From assembly GCA_035309005.1 (NCBI GenBank), contig DATGFP010000018.1, forward strand, positions 1-14,226: a stretch of 14,226 nucleotides of DNA, read 5' to 3'. The notes beneath the pieces were generated by a model that was not told the origin of the DNA, ran no database searches, and saw only the letters and a program-made list of their open reading frames with translations. Origin of the DNA: DATARH01 sp035309005 (lineage in GTDB: Bacteria; Pseudomonadota; Alphaproteobacteria; ATCC43930; CGMCC-115725). The number at the start of each line of letters is the position of its first letter. Within the stretch, counting starts at the first letter, position 1. Positions 12,581-14,226 of this stretch are shown one piece after another. A program made the translations under genes and the position numbers.

Positions 12581-14226
12581 ATGAGCCGCACCGTTGCACG
12601 CCTGTTGGCCGAGAGCCTGGAAGCGCATGATGTCGACCAGGTGTTCTGCGTCCCCGGCGAGAGCTATATCGGACTGACCAGCGCGCTGATCGAGCGCAAC
12701 TCGATCCGCGTCGTCGTGTGCCGCCACGAGGGCGGCGCCGGCTTTATGGCGGCGGCCGACGGGCGGTTGCGCGACCGCGCCGGGGTCGCCGTCGTATCGC
12801 GCGGGCCGGGCCTCTCGAACGCGATGGTGGCGCTGCATTCGGCCTATCACGACGCCACCCCGCTGGTCATCCTGGTCGGCCAGGTCGAGCGCGCCGATTT
12901 CGGGCGGGGCGCCTTGCAGGAGCAGAATTATTCGCGCCTCCTGTCCGACATCACCAAAGAGGTCATCGAGGTCAATGAGCCGGAGCAGGCCTCGGAAGCG
13001 CTCGCCCGCGCCTTTCACCTGGCGGAGAGCGGCACGCCGGGCCCGGTCGCGGTGATCCTGCCGGAGGACATTTTCGACGAGGAGACCGAGGCCGAACTCA
13101 ACCCGCCGCGGCCATACGTCACCGCCGGCCCGCGCGGCGCCGACCTCGACCGGTTAGTCGAGATGCTGACGCTCGCCGAGCGGCCGCTGGTCCTTGTCGG
13201 CGGCGCGCTGATGGCCGAGGCGGTGCGCGACAAGGCGGTCTTAGCCGACCTCAACCGCCTCGCCGAAGAATGGGTGTTGCCGATCAGCCCGACCCATCGC
13301 CGGCCGCAATTGTTCGATGCGACGCATCCGAATTACGGCGGCTATATGGGGATCCGGGTGCCGCCGCCATTGATCGGCGAGATGAAGAAGGCCGATCTGA
13401 TGGTCGCGCTGGGCGAGCGGATGACCGATTCGGTCAGCCAGTCCTACACGTTTCCGCAGGCGCCGCAGCCGCAATTGCCGTTTGTCCATGTCTGGCCCGA
13501 CCCGAACGAGGTCGGACGGGTGTGGCGGCCCGATCTCGGCATGCCGTGCAGCCCGCACGAGGTCATCAAGGCCTTGTTGCGGCGCGGCGCGCCGGCCGAC
13601 GCCGGCAAGCGCCGGGGCTGGGTCGCCGGGCTCAACGCGATCCACAAGAAGCTCCTCGCCAAGGAGTGGGACGCAACGACCGACGGCGTCAATTTCGCCG
13701 CGATCGTCTGCGAGGTCGACAAGCACCTGATGCCAGACGCGACGGTGACCACCGACGCCGGCAATTTCGGCAGCTTCGTGCATCGCTATATCGGCTTCCG
13801 CCAGGGGCAGGTGTTCCTGTCGTCGGTGGTCGGCGCGATGGGCTCCGGCATGCCGATGGCGGTGGCGGCGGCATTGCGCCGGCCGGGGACGCAGGTTGTC
13901 GCCTTTGTCGGCGACGGCGGCGCGCTGATGATGGGCAACGAGATCGCCACGGCCTGCCAGTACGGCGCGAGCCCGATCATGATCATCTCGGACAACGCCA
14001 TGTACGGCACGATCGGCATGCATTCCTACGTGCGCTATCCCGAGCGGCCGTTCATGGAAGGGACGCGCCTGACCAACCCCGATTTCGCCGCCTGGGGCCG
14101 ATCGTTCGGCGCCGAGGGCATCACGATCAAGAGCGAAGCGGAAGTCGCCGACGGAATCGACCGCGCCTTTTCGGTCAAGACCCGCCCGGTCGTCGTGCAC
14201 TGCCTGACCTCGGCCATTCAGATGAG
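12581..14226 (+). CDS. Thiamine diphosphate-dependent acetolactate synthase-like enzyme (partial)
   Basis: The frame is open to the window end (548 codons plus two bases), so only a few C-terminal residues are missing. The ThDP pyrimidine domain has VPGES (24-28) and catalytic glutamate E50 in CRHEGGAGF. The central domain is around 190-330. The pyrophosphate domain has GDGG (444-447) with N472 in ISDNAMYG, the standard D…N Mg-binding pair. It belongs to the acetolactate synthase/pyruvate oxidase superfamily (COG0028). SRGPGLSN (73-80) replaces the usual TSGPGATN of IlvB, and no ilvN small subunit is seen, so this is probably not the biosynthetic enzyme; the substrate is unknown. AGGAG lies 10 nt before the ATG. 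Confidence 0.88.
   Translation, partial: MSRTVARLLAESLEAHDVDQVFCVPGESYIGLTSALIERNSIRVVVCRHEGGAGFMAAADGRLRDRAGVAVVSRGPGLSNAMVALHSAYHDATPLVILVGQVERADFGRGALQEQNYSRLLSDITKEVIEVNEPEQASEALARAFHLAESGTPGPVAVILPEDIFDEETEAELNPPRPYVTAGPRGADLDRLVEMLTLAERPLVLVGGALMAEAVRDKAVLADLNRLAEEWVLPISPTHRRPQLFDATHPNYGGYMGIRVPPPLIGEMKKADLMVALGERMTDSVSQSYTFPQAPQPQLPFVHVWPDPNEVGRVWRPDLGMPCSPHEVIKALLRRGAPADAGKRRGWVAGLNAIHKKLLAKEWDATTDGVNFAAIVCEVDKHLMPDATVTTDAGNFGSFVHRYIGFRQGQVFLSSVVGAMGSGMPMAVAAALRRPGTQVVAFVGDGGALMMGNEIATACQYGASPIMIISDNAMYGTIGMHSYVRYPERPFMEGTRLTNPDFAAWGRSFGAEGITIKSEAEVADGIDRAFSVKTRPVVVHCLTSAIQM

Noticed and set aside
13241..14200. 319-aa minus-strand open frame opposite the ThDP enzyme
   Set aside because: His/Arg/Asp-rich antisense shadow with no domain signature; the plus-strand frame has a full set of ThDP motifs.
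1..14226. CRISPR arrays, tRNA or rRNA genes, transposases, prophage genes
   Set aside because: No regularly spaced repeats, no tRNA-like cloverleaf with TTCGA/CCA features and no rRNA stretches were noticed. No transposase or phage protein signature was seen among the frames.

Overview
The window is high-G+C DNA whose left end has the order SRP RNA - dnaX - ybaB - recR, all on the minus strand. That housekeeping block, a short (~100 nt) SRP RNA, REP-like inverted repeats of a kind common in Rhizobiales and Rhodospirillales, and mostly SD-led genes with strong G/C third-position bias point to an alphaproteobacterium. The exact genus cannot be read from the sequence.

Layout. 1-2352 (minus): promoter, SRP RNA, dnaX (gamma/tau), ybaB nucleoid-associated protein and the first 11 codons of recR. 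2389-4758 (minus): an MFS transporter, an 85-bp palindromic repeat, then a zinc-free MDR reductase of the MECR/ETR (2-enoyl thioester reductase) type. 4798-5470 (plus): a toxin-first toxin-antitoxin pair resembling TumE/TumA, with an inverted repeat at its promoter. 5576-6745 (minus): a two-component flavin-dependent monooxygenase oxygenase subunit (HsaA/acyl-CoA dehydrogenase fold). 6772-7436 (plus): a short, probably broken ORF coupled by ATGA to an unrecognised 159-aa protein whose distal half has a clear G+C dip. 7489-9803 (minus): an ABC-exporter membrane domain without an ATPase, followed by a MetE-C-like zinc methyltransferase. 9797-10487 (plus): a VapB/VapC pair with its operator region. 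10499-11596 (minus): a zinc alcohol dehydrogenase. 11640-11719: a pair of inverted REP hairpins. 11804-12499 (minus): a small unrecognised protein with an HExxH zinc-peptidase signature. 12581-end (plus): an acetolactate-synthase-like ThDP enzyme cut by the window edge.

How the parts fit. The left block makes replication and recombination proteins plus the SRP RNA. The rest looks like an accessory or catabolic region: single oxidoreductases and transporters alternating in orientation, with two toxin-antitoxin modules, two REP-type repeats, a G+C-poor insert and a gene remnant. No large undescribed multi-gene system is evident. The best leads are the 6805-7436 remnant/insert pair, the ATPase-less ABC membrane protein beside a MetE-like enzyme, and the HExxH protein.
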